Shown here in pieces: positions 43,020-51,031 of a stretch of DNA of 64,000 bases. Every line of letters starts with the position of its first letter. The first letter of the stretch is position 1. The stretch is taken from NCBI GenBank assembly GCA_937996705.1, contig CALKUQ010000020.1, forward strand, positions 1 through 64,000. The letters are read 5' to 3'. The position numbers and the translations under genes were made by a program. Source of the stretch: an uncultured Chlamydiae bacterium (lineage in GTDB: Bacteria > Chlamydiota > Chlamydiia > Chlamydiales > 2-12-FULL-49-11). The notes beneath the pieces are model-generated. The model made no database searches. It was given only the letters and a program-made list of their open reading frames with translations, and was not told where the DNA came from.

Positions 43020-43353
43020 GCTGGTTAAAAATAAAAGATTTTTTAAATACCCTTTTTGAGCCTGCTTAGGAATGATAGGATCAGGAGGTTTCTCCATCAG
43101 AGAAAATCGACAAAAAGGGTTTCCTGCATTAGTTCCCTGTAAAAACCTCTCTAATTTTGTATCACTTAAATCTTCCATCGATTGTAAAACAAGAGGAGCA
43201 AATCCTGATTCAATAGGATAGCCTTTTCTTCTAAGAGTTTCGTGAAACCGGCTCTCTGAGAGGTTTGCAAAGTTTTTTAAAATCAATTGTTTCTAAAAGT
43301 TTTCTAAAGGGATGATCTTTACGAACCAATTCGTCAACGTGAGTTTCAAACAT
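43020..43353 (-). pseudogene. Degenerate IS transposase N-terminus
   Basis: The ATG at 43353 begins MFETHVDELVRKDHPFRKLL, and continues to KKLCKPLRE before a TAG. The adjacent frame from about 43265 continues it as LRRKGYPIESGFAPLVLQ and MEDLSDTKLERFLQG, and further as NPFCRFSLMEK. These are typical of IS5/IS1182-type transposases (gYPle..LLQ..eDLSDreLErfL). One frameshift and then a truncation remove the catalytic DDE region. Catalytic domain absent, so it cannot move itself. It lies 32 bp from one end of a MITE-like element. Confidence 0.8.
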
Positions 43354-43385
43354 ATCTTGTTCCTTGTTTTTTATTGTCTTAAACA

Positions 43386-43561
43386 TATACCTCTTCCAAA
43401 TGAATCTTACCCATCTTTCCTTACCTGCATCTTCACCTTTAAATTTGCCTCGGGCTTACCTAGTTTTCAAATAGAGCGCGCCCTCGGCACCAACTAGCGT
43501 CTAATTCAAATATGAAGCGCATGTAAAGAAATCTGGATAAGATTCATTTGGAAGAGGTATA
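43386..43561. mobile_element. MITE-like element, copy 1 (176 bp)
   Basis: A 176-bp element bounded by TATACC...GGTATA. The terminal inverted repeats are perfect over the first 24 bases apart from none, and continue imperfectly to about 50 bp (TATACCTCTTCCAAATGAAT and its complement). It has no ORF of its own. Flanking bases suggest a TA target duplication. The reverse complement of copy 2 differs at only 8 of 176 positions by eye. It lies between the transposase remnant and the DTW gene. Confidence 0.85.
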
Positions 43562-43700
43562 GAAGCATTGTAAACAAAGGAAAAAAAATAAAAATTTTAT
43601 CATAGCGAAGCATGGAACCTTTTATTCACCCTGCCATGTCCGTAGGACGGGCAGTCAATTCAGGATAGCTAAACTCTAATCATTTTTGGTATAACTCTGT

Positions 43701-44174
43701 TCAGGGCGTTAGAAGTTGATTGAGAGAGAGGAACTCATCCTTCCAGTAATAGTGGTCCAGGAGCCCTTCCGTGTTTCTGCCAAGAATGTGGTAAGCAATA
43801 AAGAGGGCTTCTATTGAGGCAAGACCTCGGTCCGGGTCTAAGCAGAGAGTTTGTCTCCGAGGGTAGGCTGTTTTGATGTGAGAGGGGAGGGATCTCAGGA
43901 TTAGGCTTTGAGAAAGAGCTTGGGGAAGGTTTTCAGTCATTGTTTGTGCGTGGCTCCAAGTTCCGTCGATGAGAAGAAGCCCGTATGGCGCGTCTTGTAT
44001 TGATAAGGGGGGGCCATTTAGATCGAGCAAAATATAGCTTGTGAGAGGGGGAAGGCTCTGTTTTGGATAGGTGAAAAACTGCATATCGCCTCTAGATTCA
44101 AGGCCTCTAAGGCTGCACTTTTTAAGGTTTTCTTTTCTGTGTCTTAAAATTGTTGTTAGGGGAAATTTATTCAT
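43701..44174 (-). CDS. DTW-domain protein (tRNA acp3U aminocarboxypropyltransferase-like)
   Basis: A 157-residue SPOUT-like protein of the DTW/TapT superfamily, which in E. coli transfers an aminocarboxypropyl group from SAM to tRNA uridine. The signature LLIDGTWSHAQTM is present at about residues 66-78, and the C-terminal part has YPRRQTLCLDPDRGLASIEA and a late WKDEFLSLN like the Tsr3/DTW relatives. It lies 26 bp downstream of uvrD on the same strand. The expected N-terminal Cys-rich region is absent. Confidence 0.75.
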   Translation of the reverse strand: MNKFPLTTILRHRKENLKKCSLRGLESRGDMQFFTYPKQSLPPLTSYILLDLNGPPLSIQDAPYGLLLIDGTWSHAQTMTENLPQALSQSLILRSLPSHIKTAYPRRQTLCLDPDRGLASIEALFIAYHILGRNTEGLLDHYYWKDEFLSLNQLLTP

Positions 44175-44200
44175 AAGTGGGATTTTTCATAGTTTGGGTC

Positions 44201-46063
44201 TTAATGGAGAAAGGAGAGAGGTCTATCCGAATGTTCTATTTCTAGGAGCTCTTTAGGGAGTTCAAACAAAAATCTAGAGGGATTAGAGGGCTTTTCTTTT
44301 CCGTGGCTGGTTCTCCCTTTTGTCATGCTAATGGTGAGATATTTTTTAGCTCGGGTGATCGCCACATAAAAAAGCCGTCTCTCTTCTTCTAAATTTCCTT
44401 CAAGGAGGCTTCTTTCATGGGGAAGGTAACGGTCTTCAATAGCTACAAGGAAGCAGGCTGTGAATTCCAGCCCCTTTGCGCTGTGAAAGGTAAGGAGATT
44501 GACCATGTCTTTTGATTTATCTTTCTTTTCTGGTTTAAAGCCATCAAGTACATTAGTACTTAAAAATTCGTGCAAGCTTGTCTCTTCACCAGTCTCTGTC
44601 ATAGAGACAAATGTCTGGATATTTTCCCATTTAAATTCTTGTGCCTTTTCAGACTTAAACTCCTCTTTAAGGGCAGCTCTAAGATCTAATTTATCTACTA
44701 GCCATTTTGTTGCTTCATGAAGTGTTTTGCTTTCAAAGTTTTGCTTTGCCTCCTCCATTAATTTTAGGAAATTGGCAACTCCCGCTTTTGCGATGGAAGA
44801 GAGGGGAGAGTCTTGGGATCTATGAAGAGCTTCCCAAAGGGAAATTTTTTGCGTACGGCTCATCTGATTTAAAATTTCAATGGCGTTTACAGAGATGCTC
44901 CGTTTTGGATAATTGAGAATGCGCAAAAGAGGGGTGTTATCACTGGGATTGACGATGACTCTAAGGTAGGCTATTAAGTCTTTAATTTCGGCCCGCTCGT
45001 AAAATTCAGTTCCTTGAACAACTTTGTAAGGAATTCCCCTCACAAATTTTTCCCCTTCCTTGTAAGGGGCTTGCATTAAAGCAACTTCAAAAGGTCTCGA
45101 TAGGGTGTTTGACCTGTAGAGAATAGCAAAGTCACTCCACTTCAGCCCCTTTTCATGCTTTAACCGTAAAATTCGAGCAACTACAGCCTCTGCCTCTTCA
45201 ACTTCATTAAGAGCGTGGAAGACGTGGATTTTATCCCCCTCAAAGCTCCCACTCCAAAGGGTCTTAAGGTGGCGCTCTTTATTGTTCTTAATCACCGCAT
45301 TGGCTGCATCAAGGATTGTCTTTGTGCTTCGGTAGTTTTGCTCCAGCTTTATGATTGCATTATGTTGGAATTCAAGGATGTGTTTCACCTCTGCGCCCCG
45401 CCAGCTGTAGATAGATTGGTCATCATCGCCGACAACAAATAGATTCCCATATTTTTTTGATAAGAGATCTGCTATGGCAAACTGAGTCTGATTGGTATCT
45501 TGATACTCATCAATCATGATGTAGCGGAAGCGGTCTTGGTATTTTTCTAGCAAACTTGGCACTTTTTGAAAAAGCTCTAGAGTCAGGGTAAGAAGGCCGT
45601 CAAAATCGACAGCATTGTAGGCTTTCAAGGACTTGATAAATTCAGCGACAAGAACCTCTTCAGTTACATTTTCTGATTCGTGTTCCACTTTTAATTGTTT
45701 CTCCAAAGTGAGTAAGAGGCGCTCTCTGTCTTTGTCGTCATAAACTGTGAATGTATTTGTATAACCGAGGTGATGAATCTCTTGCTTCAAGATCCAGAAG
45801 CAGAAGCTGTGGAAGGTAGAAAGGGTTACCTCTTTTGCTATTTCTGGGCTTGCATGTTTTGCAATCCTGTGGCGCATTTCATGGGCAGCTTTATTGGTAA
45901 AGGTGAGGCCCAAAATGGCAGTTGGTGGTACTCTGTGATTATTGAGAAGGTTGATGCATCTTTGTACAAGGACCGAGGTCTTTCCGCTTCCAGCACCGGC
46001 TAAGACTAAAACTCTGCCTTTTACGGTTTCAATGGCTTTCTTTTGGTCTGGATTGACGTGCAT
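44201..46063 (-). CDS. uvrD: UvrD/PcrA-type DNA helicase
   Basis: Superfamily 1A helicase that unwinds 3'-5' in nucleotide excision and mismatch repair. The 620-residue protein carries Walker A AGAGSGKTS (residues 22-30), the Q motif upstream, MIDEYQDTN (Walker B), DDDQSIYSWRGAE and LTFHSAKGLEF. All motifs from Ia to VI are seen. The start at 46063 overlaps the end of rnpA by 43 bp. Confidence 0.95.
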   Translation of the reverse strand: MHVNPDQKKAIETVKGRVLVLAGAGSGKTSVLVQRCINLLNNHRVPPTAILGLTFTNKAAHEMRHRIAKHASPEIAKEVTLSTFHSFCFWILKQEIHHLGYTNTFTVYDDKDRERLLLTLEKQLKVEHESENVTEEVLVAEFIKSLKAYNAVDFDGLLTLTLELFQKVPSLLEKYQDRFRYIMIDEYQDTNQTQFAIADLLSKKYGNLFVVGDDDQSIYSWRGAEVKHILEFQHNAIIKLEQNYRSTKTILDAANAVIKNNKERHLKTLWSGSFEGDKIHVFHALNEVEEAEAVVARILRLKHEKGLKWSDFAILYRSNTLSRPFEVALMQAPYKEGEKFVRGIPYKVVQGTEFYERAEIKDLIAYLRVIVNPSDNTPLLRILNYPKRSISVNAIEILNQMSRTQKISLWEALHRSQDSPLSSIAKAGVANFLKLMEEAKQNFESKTLHEATKWLVDKLDLRAALKEEFKSEKAQEFKWENIQTFVSMTETGEETSLHEFLSTNVLDGFKPEKKDKSKDMVNLLTFHSAKGLEFTACFLVAIEDRYLPHERSLLEGNLEEERRLFYVAITRAKKYLTISMTKGRTSHGKEKPSNPSRFLFELPKELLEIEHSDRPLSFLH

Positions 46064-46362
46064 AATGAATCGTGGAAATCTTTCAATATTTCATTGTAAG
46101 AGATCTCTTTGAGAGGCAACAGAGGAAGGACTTGTACTCTAAGTCCTTTCGGCAACTGGGGCCAAACTTTTCTAGCAACTTCTCTTACCAAACGTTTAAA
46201 ATAGTTTCTAGCTACTGCATTTCCGCCCTTTTTAAAGGCGGTGATTCCTAATTCAAGTCCCTCATAATTTCCAAAGGTAAAGCAAAATTTGACGCATTTG
46301 CCAAAAGCTCTAGTCCCTTTTGATTTTAGGAGGGAAAAGTCGTTCTTAGCAAGCGCTCTCAT
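46021..46362 (-). CDS. rnpA: Ribonuclease P protein component
   Basis: Protein cofactor of RNase P. The ATG at 46362 gives [20 protein letters not shown], 113 residues, near the family's length; a longer reading frame extends into rpmH and is not homologous. The conserved RNR-type motif [14 protein letters not shown] is present. Its start overlaps the end of rpmH by 17 bp, and its end overlaps uvrD. rpmH-rnpA order is universal; CT784. Confidence 0.94.
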   Translation of the reverse strand: MRALAKNDFSLLKSKGTRAFGKCVKFCFTFGNYEGLELGITAFKKGGNAVARNYFKRLVREVARKVWPQLPKGLRVQVLPLLPLKEISYNEILKDFHDSLCTSIQTKRKPLKP

Positions 46363-46498
46363 CAGATACGGTAAGCTTGTGACGGCCTCTTGCCCTTCTT
46401 CTAGACAAGATATCTCTGCCTGACTTGGTCGCCATTCTTGCTCTAAATCCATGAGTACGTCTTCTTTTCAATTTACTTGGTTGATACGTTCTTTTCAT
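46346..46498 (-). CDS. rpmH: 50S ribosomal protein L34
   Basis: The ATG at 46498 gives [20 protein letters not shown], a complete L34, with a short C-terminal extension (VSDESAC) that overlaps the rnpA start. At 50 residues it is slightly longer than the usual 44-46. Divergent from rpmJ with about 120 bp between the starts, which presumably contains the promoters of both operons. Confidence 0.97.
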   Translation of the reverse strand: MKRTYQPSKLKRRRTHGFRARMATKSGRDILSRRRARGRHKLTVSDESAC

Positions 46499-46618
46499 AT
46501 AGGTCTCTTTGATTAAATTTATAGGCAAGATGATAGCTTGAGCGAAATATTATTGTCAATAAATCACTCTTTTGGCAAACTAGATTTCCAAATTACACTT
46601 ATGCACTGGAGTATTTAG

Positions 46619-46756
46619 ATGAAAGTAAGATCTTCCGTTAAAGCGGATCCTCTAAAGGGAGATAGAATTGTAAAAAGAAAGGGGAGGATCTATGTAATAA
46701 ATAAAAAAGATCCTACACGTAAACAGAGACAGGCTGGACCTGCAAAGAAAAAGTAG
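46619..46756 (+). CDS. rpmJ: 50S ribosomal protein L36
   Basis: A 45-residue ORF beginning [20 protein letters not shown] and ending QAGPAKKK. It matches the chlamydial type, which lacks the zinc-ribbon Cys residues seen in many L36 proteins. It lies nine bases before rpsN, the arrangement of CT786-CT787. Confidence 0.93.
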   Translation: MKVRSSVKADPLKGDRIVKRKGRIYVINKKDPTRKQRQAGPAKKK

Positions 46757-46765
46757 GGAACACAT

Positions 46766-47071
46766 ATGGCTAGAAAAGCATTAATTGAAAAAGAGAAAAA
46801 AAGAAAACACTTAACTTCTCTAACGTACGATAAACGTCAAGCACTTAAATTAATTGTTAGAAGTTTTAGCGCTACTGAAGAAGAAAAAATCGATGCGATG
46901 AAAAAATTGGACAAACTTCCAAAAAATTCTTCACCGATTCGTATCCGTAATCGCTGCATGCTAACGGGTAGACCACGAGGCTACTACCGTAAATTTAAAG
47001 TTTCAAGGCTCTGCTTCCGAGAACTAGCCCTAGAAGGACTAGTCCCTGGAATCATAAAAGCCTCTTGGTAA
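46766..47071 (+). CDS. rpsN: 30S ribosomal protein S14
   Basis: A 101-residue S14 of the zinc-free (C-minus) type. Seen are [19 protein letters not shown] and the C-terminal [20 protein letters not shown] with the signature [16 protein letters not shown] [14 protein letters not shown]. Separate from the main ribosomal operon and next to rpmJ, as in C. trachomatis. Confidence 0.96.
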   Translation: MARKALIEKEKKRKHLTSLTYDKRQALKLIVRSFSATEEEKIDAMKKLDKLPKNSSPIRIRNRCMLTGRPRGYYRKFKVSRLCFRELALEGLVPGIIKASW

Positions 47072-47076
47072 GCTTG

Positions 47077-47247
47077 TTAATAAGGCTGAACAGATTTCTT
47101 TTGTTCAGCCTTAACTCTATCTATTAAATCAAATAAATTATCTTCATTTATCGCGACTCTCTTGCTATAAGCCAATCTCCAAAACCGTTCACCGTTTTGA
47201 GGGATAACAAAGCTAACTCTATATAATTTTTTCAAGGGCTCGGGTGC
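47077..47247 (-). pseudogene. In-frame tail downstream of a TAA stop in the hypothetical gene
   Basis: Past the TAA at 47248-47250, the same frame stays open for 56 more codons, starting APEPLKKLYRVSFVIPQNG and ending KAEQKKSVQPY. Composition and a Lys/Arg-rich pattern look protein-like. Either a real gene broken by a stop mutation, or a readthrough product, or a small gene starting at a TTG within the segment. A separate small protein is also possible. Confidence 0.5.
47082..47112. repeat. 11-bp-stem hairpin downstream of rpsN
   Basis: AAGGCTGAACA pairs with TGTTCAGCCTT around a 9-base loop. It could terminate rpsN, but no U tract follows, and it lies inside the in-frame tail of the ORF at 47077-47691. 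Confidence 0.55.
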
Positions 47248-47691
47248 TTACGAGGTGGGCTTTGGAGAGGGGCTAGTTGTAGTTGCCTTAGTTGTCGATT
47301 CTTGTGTAGGTAGTATTTCTTCCATACATTTCAGAGCCGCTTCAAGAGTTTGTATGTGGGCAGAGTAGCCAAGAGTGGTGTGGAACAAAAAATTGAAAAG
47401 TCGTTGGAATAATTGAATGAGTTTGTTTTGATTAGTTCTCTTTTCCGTCAGTTTCCCCTTTAAATAGTTTATTGACGCCTTTGCAAAAGTTATAGATTCT
47501 GGAGCTATTGTCTTGGATGTAAAATTCGCAATATTGTGACAGTGGCGATATATCTCTGAAACAAGGGTTTTAAGAGTCATTCTCTTATTTGTTTGGATGT
47601 CTGTTAAATGTGCTGGTGGAGATTTAGGTTCATGGGTTATATTCTGATGATAGTCTATATAATTGTTTAAAGTTCCAGCTCTGATAAACAT
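47248..47691 (-). CDS. Hypothetical protein, possibly truncated by a nonsense mutation
   Basis: A 147-residue ORF I do not recognise, with GAGAGG six bases upstream of its ATG. It is mainly helical, with Leu/Phe-rich segments (KLIQLFQRLFNFLFHTTLGY, about residues 90-109), and ends in a Thr/Pro/Ser-rich linker (TTSPSPKPTS). The TAA falls inside a Pro-rich stretch (PSPKPTS, stop, APEPLKK), and the frame then continues open. That pattern suggests a longer protein interrupted by one stop codon. It lies convergent with rpsN. Confidence 0.5.
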   Translation of the reverse strand: MFIRAGTLNNYIDYHQNITHEPKSPPAHLTDIQTNKRMTLKTLVSEIYRHCHNIANFTSKTIAPESITFAKASINYLKGKLTEKRTNQNKLIQLFQRLFNFLFHTTLGYSAHIQTLEAALKCMEEILPTQESTTKATTTSPSPKPTS

Positions 47692-47802
47692 AAAAAACCT
47701 CTCTAAGATTATTGATTAACGTAATAATTATACCATAATTAAATAATTAATTGCAATAACAGAAATGAGGGGTAAATTCGCAACATTCTTGATTTGAGAG
47801 GT

Positions 47803-48285
47803 TTAGAGAAAGTCTGGGTCGAGGAGAGATTCTCCATTTTGGATGGAGTGGATTTGGGTCCAGTCGAGGTACTCTTCGCACCAAATGTAGGTTTTGGCAT
47901 CCATTTTCCCCTCTATAAGGGCTCTTCTGAGTTCGGGGAGTTTAAAGGGGCCGGTAATTTGGGCTTTGGAGTCGATGTAGTACCAGTCGATTTGGGAGTC
48001 TCTTGAGATGCGGGGGATGCTGGGCTCGTTATACATGGAGCCGTCAGAGAGAGCTGCAGCATCGCTATGCATTGTTTTAATGTCAGGGACTTTAACATCT
48101 TCTTTTTCTTCTGTGGGGAGGGTTTTAGAGGGGAGGGCGAGGAGGAGGAGGAGGCCGAAGAGGCTAAAGAAGAGTCCTATGAAGAACCAGGCTATCGGAT
48201 TTCGGTTTCTTTGCTTTGCGATATAGGATGTTGTGATCCCGGTAATGGTCCAAAATAAAACAAAAGAAAAATTCAAATAGTTCAT
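47803..48285 (-). CDS. Membrane-anchored GYF_2-domain protein
   Basis: A 160-residue protein with two hydrophobic segments near the N-terminus (about residues 5-22 and 32-50), an acidic linker, and a C-terminal GYF_2 domain (about residues 105-150: WYYIDSKAQITGPFKLPELR, YIWCEEYLDWTQIHSI). GYF_2 domains bind proline-rich peptides. No adjacent gene suggests a partner. It is divergent from the Asp23-family gene. Confidence 0.75.
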   Translation of the reverse strand: MNYLNFSFVLFWTITGITTSYIAKQRNRNPIAWFFIGLFFSLFGLLLLLALPSKTLPTEEKEDVKVPDIKTMHSDAAALSDGSMYNEPSIPRISRDSQIDWYYIDSKAQITGPFKLPELRRALIEGKMDAKTYIWCEEYLDWTQIHSIQNGESLLDPDFL

Positions 48286-48411
48286 AGTAGATTACCCCTT
48301 TTTCGGATCTTAGCTATTTTTAGAATATTAGTGTAGAAAATATCATATCTAACTTGATGTTTTCGAGGCAATGTAAGAAAATGAAAGAAAGTGATGGAGG
48401 GAAGAGAAAGA

Positions 48412-48876
48412 ATGGACCAGTTTGAAGATCTTGATATGAAAGAGATTGATTTGCCCGATACAATTTTTATTAGAGATATCGAAAGCCGTGTGTTTCAGGC
48501 GATTGCTGTAAAATGCCTAGCAGGAATTGAGGGGATTGCACTCATTGAAGGAAATCTTATAGATAATTTGCTTGGTAGAGAGGGAGCGGATCGGATTAAA
48601 GGGGTTTACATTGAGCAAGATTCTAAAAATCACTCAGTTAATATAAAGCTTGAGGTGAATGTCGTTTATGGGATTTCTCTTCCTGAAAAGGCTGAAGAAA
48701 TTCAAAGCAAGCTTGTTAGAGAAATTACCCAATTGACAGGACTTCATGTGGCGTGCATTCATGTAGTTTTTAAAAATTTACTGTCGGATGTGAGTTTGGA
48801 TGAACTCCTTGGAAGAGCTAAACAGAAAGAGAGTGTCATTTTAGAAAAAGAAGATGAGTATGCTGAAGAGTTTTAG
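48412..48876 (+). CDS. Asp23/Gls24 (DUF322) family protein
   Basis: A 154-residue protein. The ATG at 48412 has GGAGGG 10 bases upstream, and I prefer it to the GTG 21 bp earlier. The DUF322 region begins FQAIAVKCLAGIEGIALIEG and contains GVYIEQDSKNHSVNIKLEVNV and IHVVFKNLL. In Gram-positives Asp23 is a membrane-associated envelope-stress protein that pairs with AmaP. The next gene is AmaP-like and overlaps by 23 bp, so this is the same pairing. Confidence 0.82.
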   Translation: MDQFEDLDMKEIDLPDTIFIRDIESRVFQAIAVKCLAGIEGIALIEGNLIDNLLGREGADRIKGVYIEQDSKNHSVNIKLEVNVVYGISLPEKAEEIQSKLVREITQLTGLHVACIHVVFKNLLSDVSLDELLGRAKQKESVILEKEDEYAEEF

Positions 48877-49363
48877 AGGGAGCTTGTTTTCTTGTGTCCA
48901 CCTTTTATTTGTTTTGATCCTCCTAGCTACTGGGGTTTTGGCAATTTTAAGCTATTTTACCCCAAATATTGAGCTTAATTTGATTCATTTGCTCCTCTCT
49001 TGCCCAAGTTTATTACTGATTGTTGGGGGTTTTATTGCCTTTTTTGGTTTAATTCTGTTGATTGGATTTCTAAATATCTACAAATCAAGGTATTATACCA
49101 TAAAAATGGGGGCCTCTAGGGTTGTTGTCGAGGAGGTAATCATTGAGGGGTATATTAAAGGGTATTGGCAAAAAATTTTTCCTGGCGAAGTGGAGGATCT
49201 GGAAATTATTATCCGCCCTGGGCAAATGATCGAGATTGTCACAAAAAGCATCACTAGTAGTAATCAAGAAATTTTCAATAAAATTCAAAGAGAGTTAGGA
49301 CTTCTTCTCGCGCGAAAACTTGGGTACGATCGAGAATTTCTTTTAACTATTAGTCTTTCATAA
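48854..49363 (+). CDS. AmaP-like membrane anchor protein
   Basis: A 169-residue protein with two transmembrane helices at its N-terminus (LFVLILLATGVLAILSY and LLLIVGGFIAFFGLILLIGF) and a cytoplasmic alpha/beta domain after residue 75 (ASRVVVEEVIIEGYIKGYW, LEIIIRPGQMIEIVTKS) that resembles the DUF322-like fold of AmaP. It overlaps the Asp23-family gene by 23 bp. Inferred to tether that partner to the inner membrane. Downstream lies MITE-like copy 2. Confidence 0.68.
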   Translation: MSMLKSFRGSLFSCVHLLFVLILLATGVLAILSYFTPNIELNLIHLLLSCPSLLLIVGGFIAFFGLILLIGFLNIYKSRYYTIKMGASRVVVEEVIIEGYIKGYWQKIFPGEVEDLEIIIRPGQMIEIVTKSITSSNQEIFNKIQRELGLLLARKLGYDREFLLTISLS

Positions 49364-49376
49364 CCGCAAGTTTTCA

Positions 49377-49552
49377 TATACCGCTTCCAAATGAATCTTA
49401 CCCAGATTTCTTTACATGCGCTTCCTATTTTAATTAGACGCTAGTTGATGCCGAGGGCGCGCTCTATTTGAAAACTAGGTAAGCCCGAGGCAATTTTAAA
49501 GATGAAGATGCAGGTAATGAAAGATGGGTAAGATTCATTTGGAAGAGGTATA
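49377..49552. mobile_element. MITE-like element, copy 2 (176 bp, inverted relative to copy 1)
   Basis: Bounded by TATACC...GGTATA; the reverse complement differs from copy 1 at only 8 of 176 positions by eye. Terminal inverted repeats of about 50 bp (imperfect beyond the first 20), no ORF, probable TA target duplication. It lies 14 bp after the AmaP-like gene and 58 bp before the first type III gene, at the breakpoint of the expected gene order. Confidence 0.85.
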
Positions 49553-49610
49553 TGAGGGGGGAACCCAAAATAGTGTGGATATTTTAAGGGCTTTTAGGTA
49601 AATTGTTTGG

Positions 49611-50183
49611 ATGGATCTTTCGCAAATTGCAGATACAAACAAAAAAACAATTTTACCAGTTCATAATGAGAAGGAGCCTCGCAGGTTCCCCTCTTATATG
49701 GTAAGAGAGGAAGAGGAGGAGTCTGAAAAGCCTAAAGAAGAGACGGCTCTTTTAGACGGTCCCTATGTGGCCCCTTTGATCCCTCAAACGTTAACCTTCA
49801 CCTATGTAAACGCGTTAGCGGCCCTTTCCCCCGACTTAAAAACGATGATTGAACCGGTCCAATCCGAGATCGCTACTTTAGTTAAATCTGGAGTGTTACA
49901 AACTAAATTATCCATCACCTTACCTTCAACTGAAAACATAGAAGTCGTTATTGACCAATATGATACAGCTCCTACAGCCTTTCACATCTCTTTTTATGGT
50001 TCCGAGCAAACTTCGGCGCTGATCAGTTTAAAACAGAATGCTTTATTAACAACTCTTCAAGCTGCATTTCCTAATTTTTCGTTTGCAATTTCTCCCCCCT
50101 TTCAAAAAGCCCCTTCTTTTTCTCTTCCAAAATCTAAACGATTCGGCTATTCTCCGGTCAACAAGGGAAAAAGCAAACAATGA
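49611..50183 (+). CDS. sctP: Type III secretion needle-length/switch protein (SctP, CdsP-like)
   Basis: A 190-residue protein likely equivalent to CT671. An acidic, disordered N-terminus (EEEEESEKPKEET) is followed by a C-terminal alpha/beta part (LQTKLSITLPSTENIEVVI, YDTAPTAFHISFYGSEQTSA) typical of the T3S4 substrate-switch domain. It overlaps the sctQ-like gene by 4 bp. CT671 is longer (about 280). The call depends on position in the cdsP-cdsQ-kinase-cdsC order, since sequence conservation is low. Confidence 0.6.
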   Translation: MDLSQIADTNKKTILPVHNEKEPRRFPSYMVREEEEESEKPKEETALLDGPYVAPLIPQTLTFTYVNALAALSPDLKTMIEPVQSEIATLVKSGVLQTKLSITLPSTENIEVVIDQYDTAPTAFHISFYGSEQTSALISLKQNALLTTLQAAFPNFSFAISPPFQKAPSFSLPKSKRFGYSPVNKGKSKQ

Positions 50184-51031
50184 CCCCCCAGCAGTCATGG
50201 ATTCAACCTATTGAAAATCAACTGAAAGAGATTTTAGATCTCCCTGATTTCGCCTGGGATGCCTCATTTTCCTTAGAGCAATTCGCCTCTCTTATCTCCT
50301 CAAGGCTAGGAATTTCCCCTTTTTCGATTGAACTTGGTGAGTCGGGCTGGAAAAATAAAGATTCTTACTTCTCAGGGCTTGGATCCTCTCCTATTTCGGT
50401 CTCTTTGCAGATAAGTCCTCTACAGGGTGATTGCTTCTGGATAGCGTCCTATGAAGATTTAGAAACTTTAGTCTCATGGATCAGCGATAAAAATCAAAAA
50501 ACTTTAGAATTGCAGAACCCCGATTTAATTAAGGGCATCTATCGCTATATTCTTTTAATTACCCTTGAAGCCCTTGGTGAAACAGAGCTATTTAAGCAAT
50601 TTTCTCCAAAATTAACAAAAGAGGTTCGGCCTGACGAGGTCGGTTATGCAATCGATATCGCTCTGACTCACGGAGAAAAAAAGATCTGGGGAAGGCTTGT
50701 TTTATCCAAAGTTTTCAAAGAATCTTTTATGCGTCATTTTTCAAAAGAGCGTCTTTCTCTTCCCGATCTCTCCAAAAGATTCCCCAACCTCTCCGTCCCT
50801 ATAAAACTCATAAATGGATCCTTTGAACTCTCAAAAGCCGATCTCTCTTCGTTAGAAGAGGGGGATTTTGTTGTAATCGATAACGCTTTTTATAAACCAA
50901 GCTCAAGAACCGGAAGTTTAAAAATGCTTTTAAATGAGACCCCCTTGTTTCAAGTAAAGCTAAAAGAGGGCAAATTTAAAATTCTTGATTTTATTTACGC
51001 TTACAATGAAGGGACAATCGATGCTGAATGA
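50180..51031 (+). CDS. sctQ: Type III secretion sorting-platform protein SctQ, N-terminal part
   Basis: The cytoplasmic C-ring/sorting-platform component. The 283-residue product starts MTPQQSWIQPIENQLKEIL and ends with the first SPOA-like domain (about residues 205-280: VPIKLINGSFELSKADLSSL, GDFVVIDNAFYKPSS). The second SPOA domain, which chlamydial CdsQ (CT672) carries in the same polypeptide, is instead encoded by the next gene, overlapping by 11 bp. It corresponds to the HrcQA part of the HrcQA/HrcQB arrangement. Confidence 0.78.
   Translation: MTPQQSWIQPIENQLKEILDLPDFAWDASFSLEQFASLISSRLGISPFSIELGESGWKNKDSYFSGLGSSPISVSLQISPLQGDCFWIASYEDLETLVSWISDKNQKTLELQNPDLIKGIYRYILLITLEALGETELFKQFSPKLTKEVRPDEVGYAIDIALTHGEKKIWGRLVLSKVFKESFMRHFSKERLSLPDLSKRFPNLSVPIKLINGSFELSKADLSSLEEGDFVVIDNAFYKPSSRTGSLKMLLNETPLFQVKLKEGKFKILDFIYAYNEGTIDAE

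Noticed and set aside
42831..43286. Long minus-strand ORF of about 151 codons
   Set aside because: Its first part is the transposase remnant and its last part is an out-of-frame reading of the 56-residue membrane protein.
43312..43497. Plus-strand ORF inside the MITE
   Set aside because: Lies in inverted-repeat sequence, with no ribosome-binding site or protein-like pattern.
47803..48285. Plus-strand ORFs of 60-72 codons over the GYF-domain gene
   Set aside because: Gly/Glu/Arg low-complexity antisense readings; the minus-strand gene has clear domain structure.
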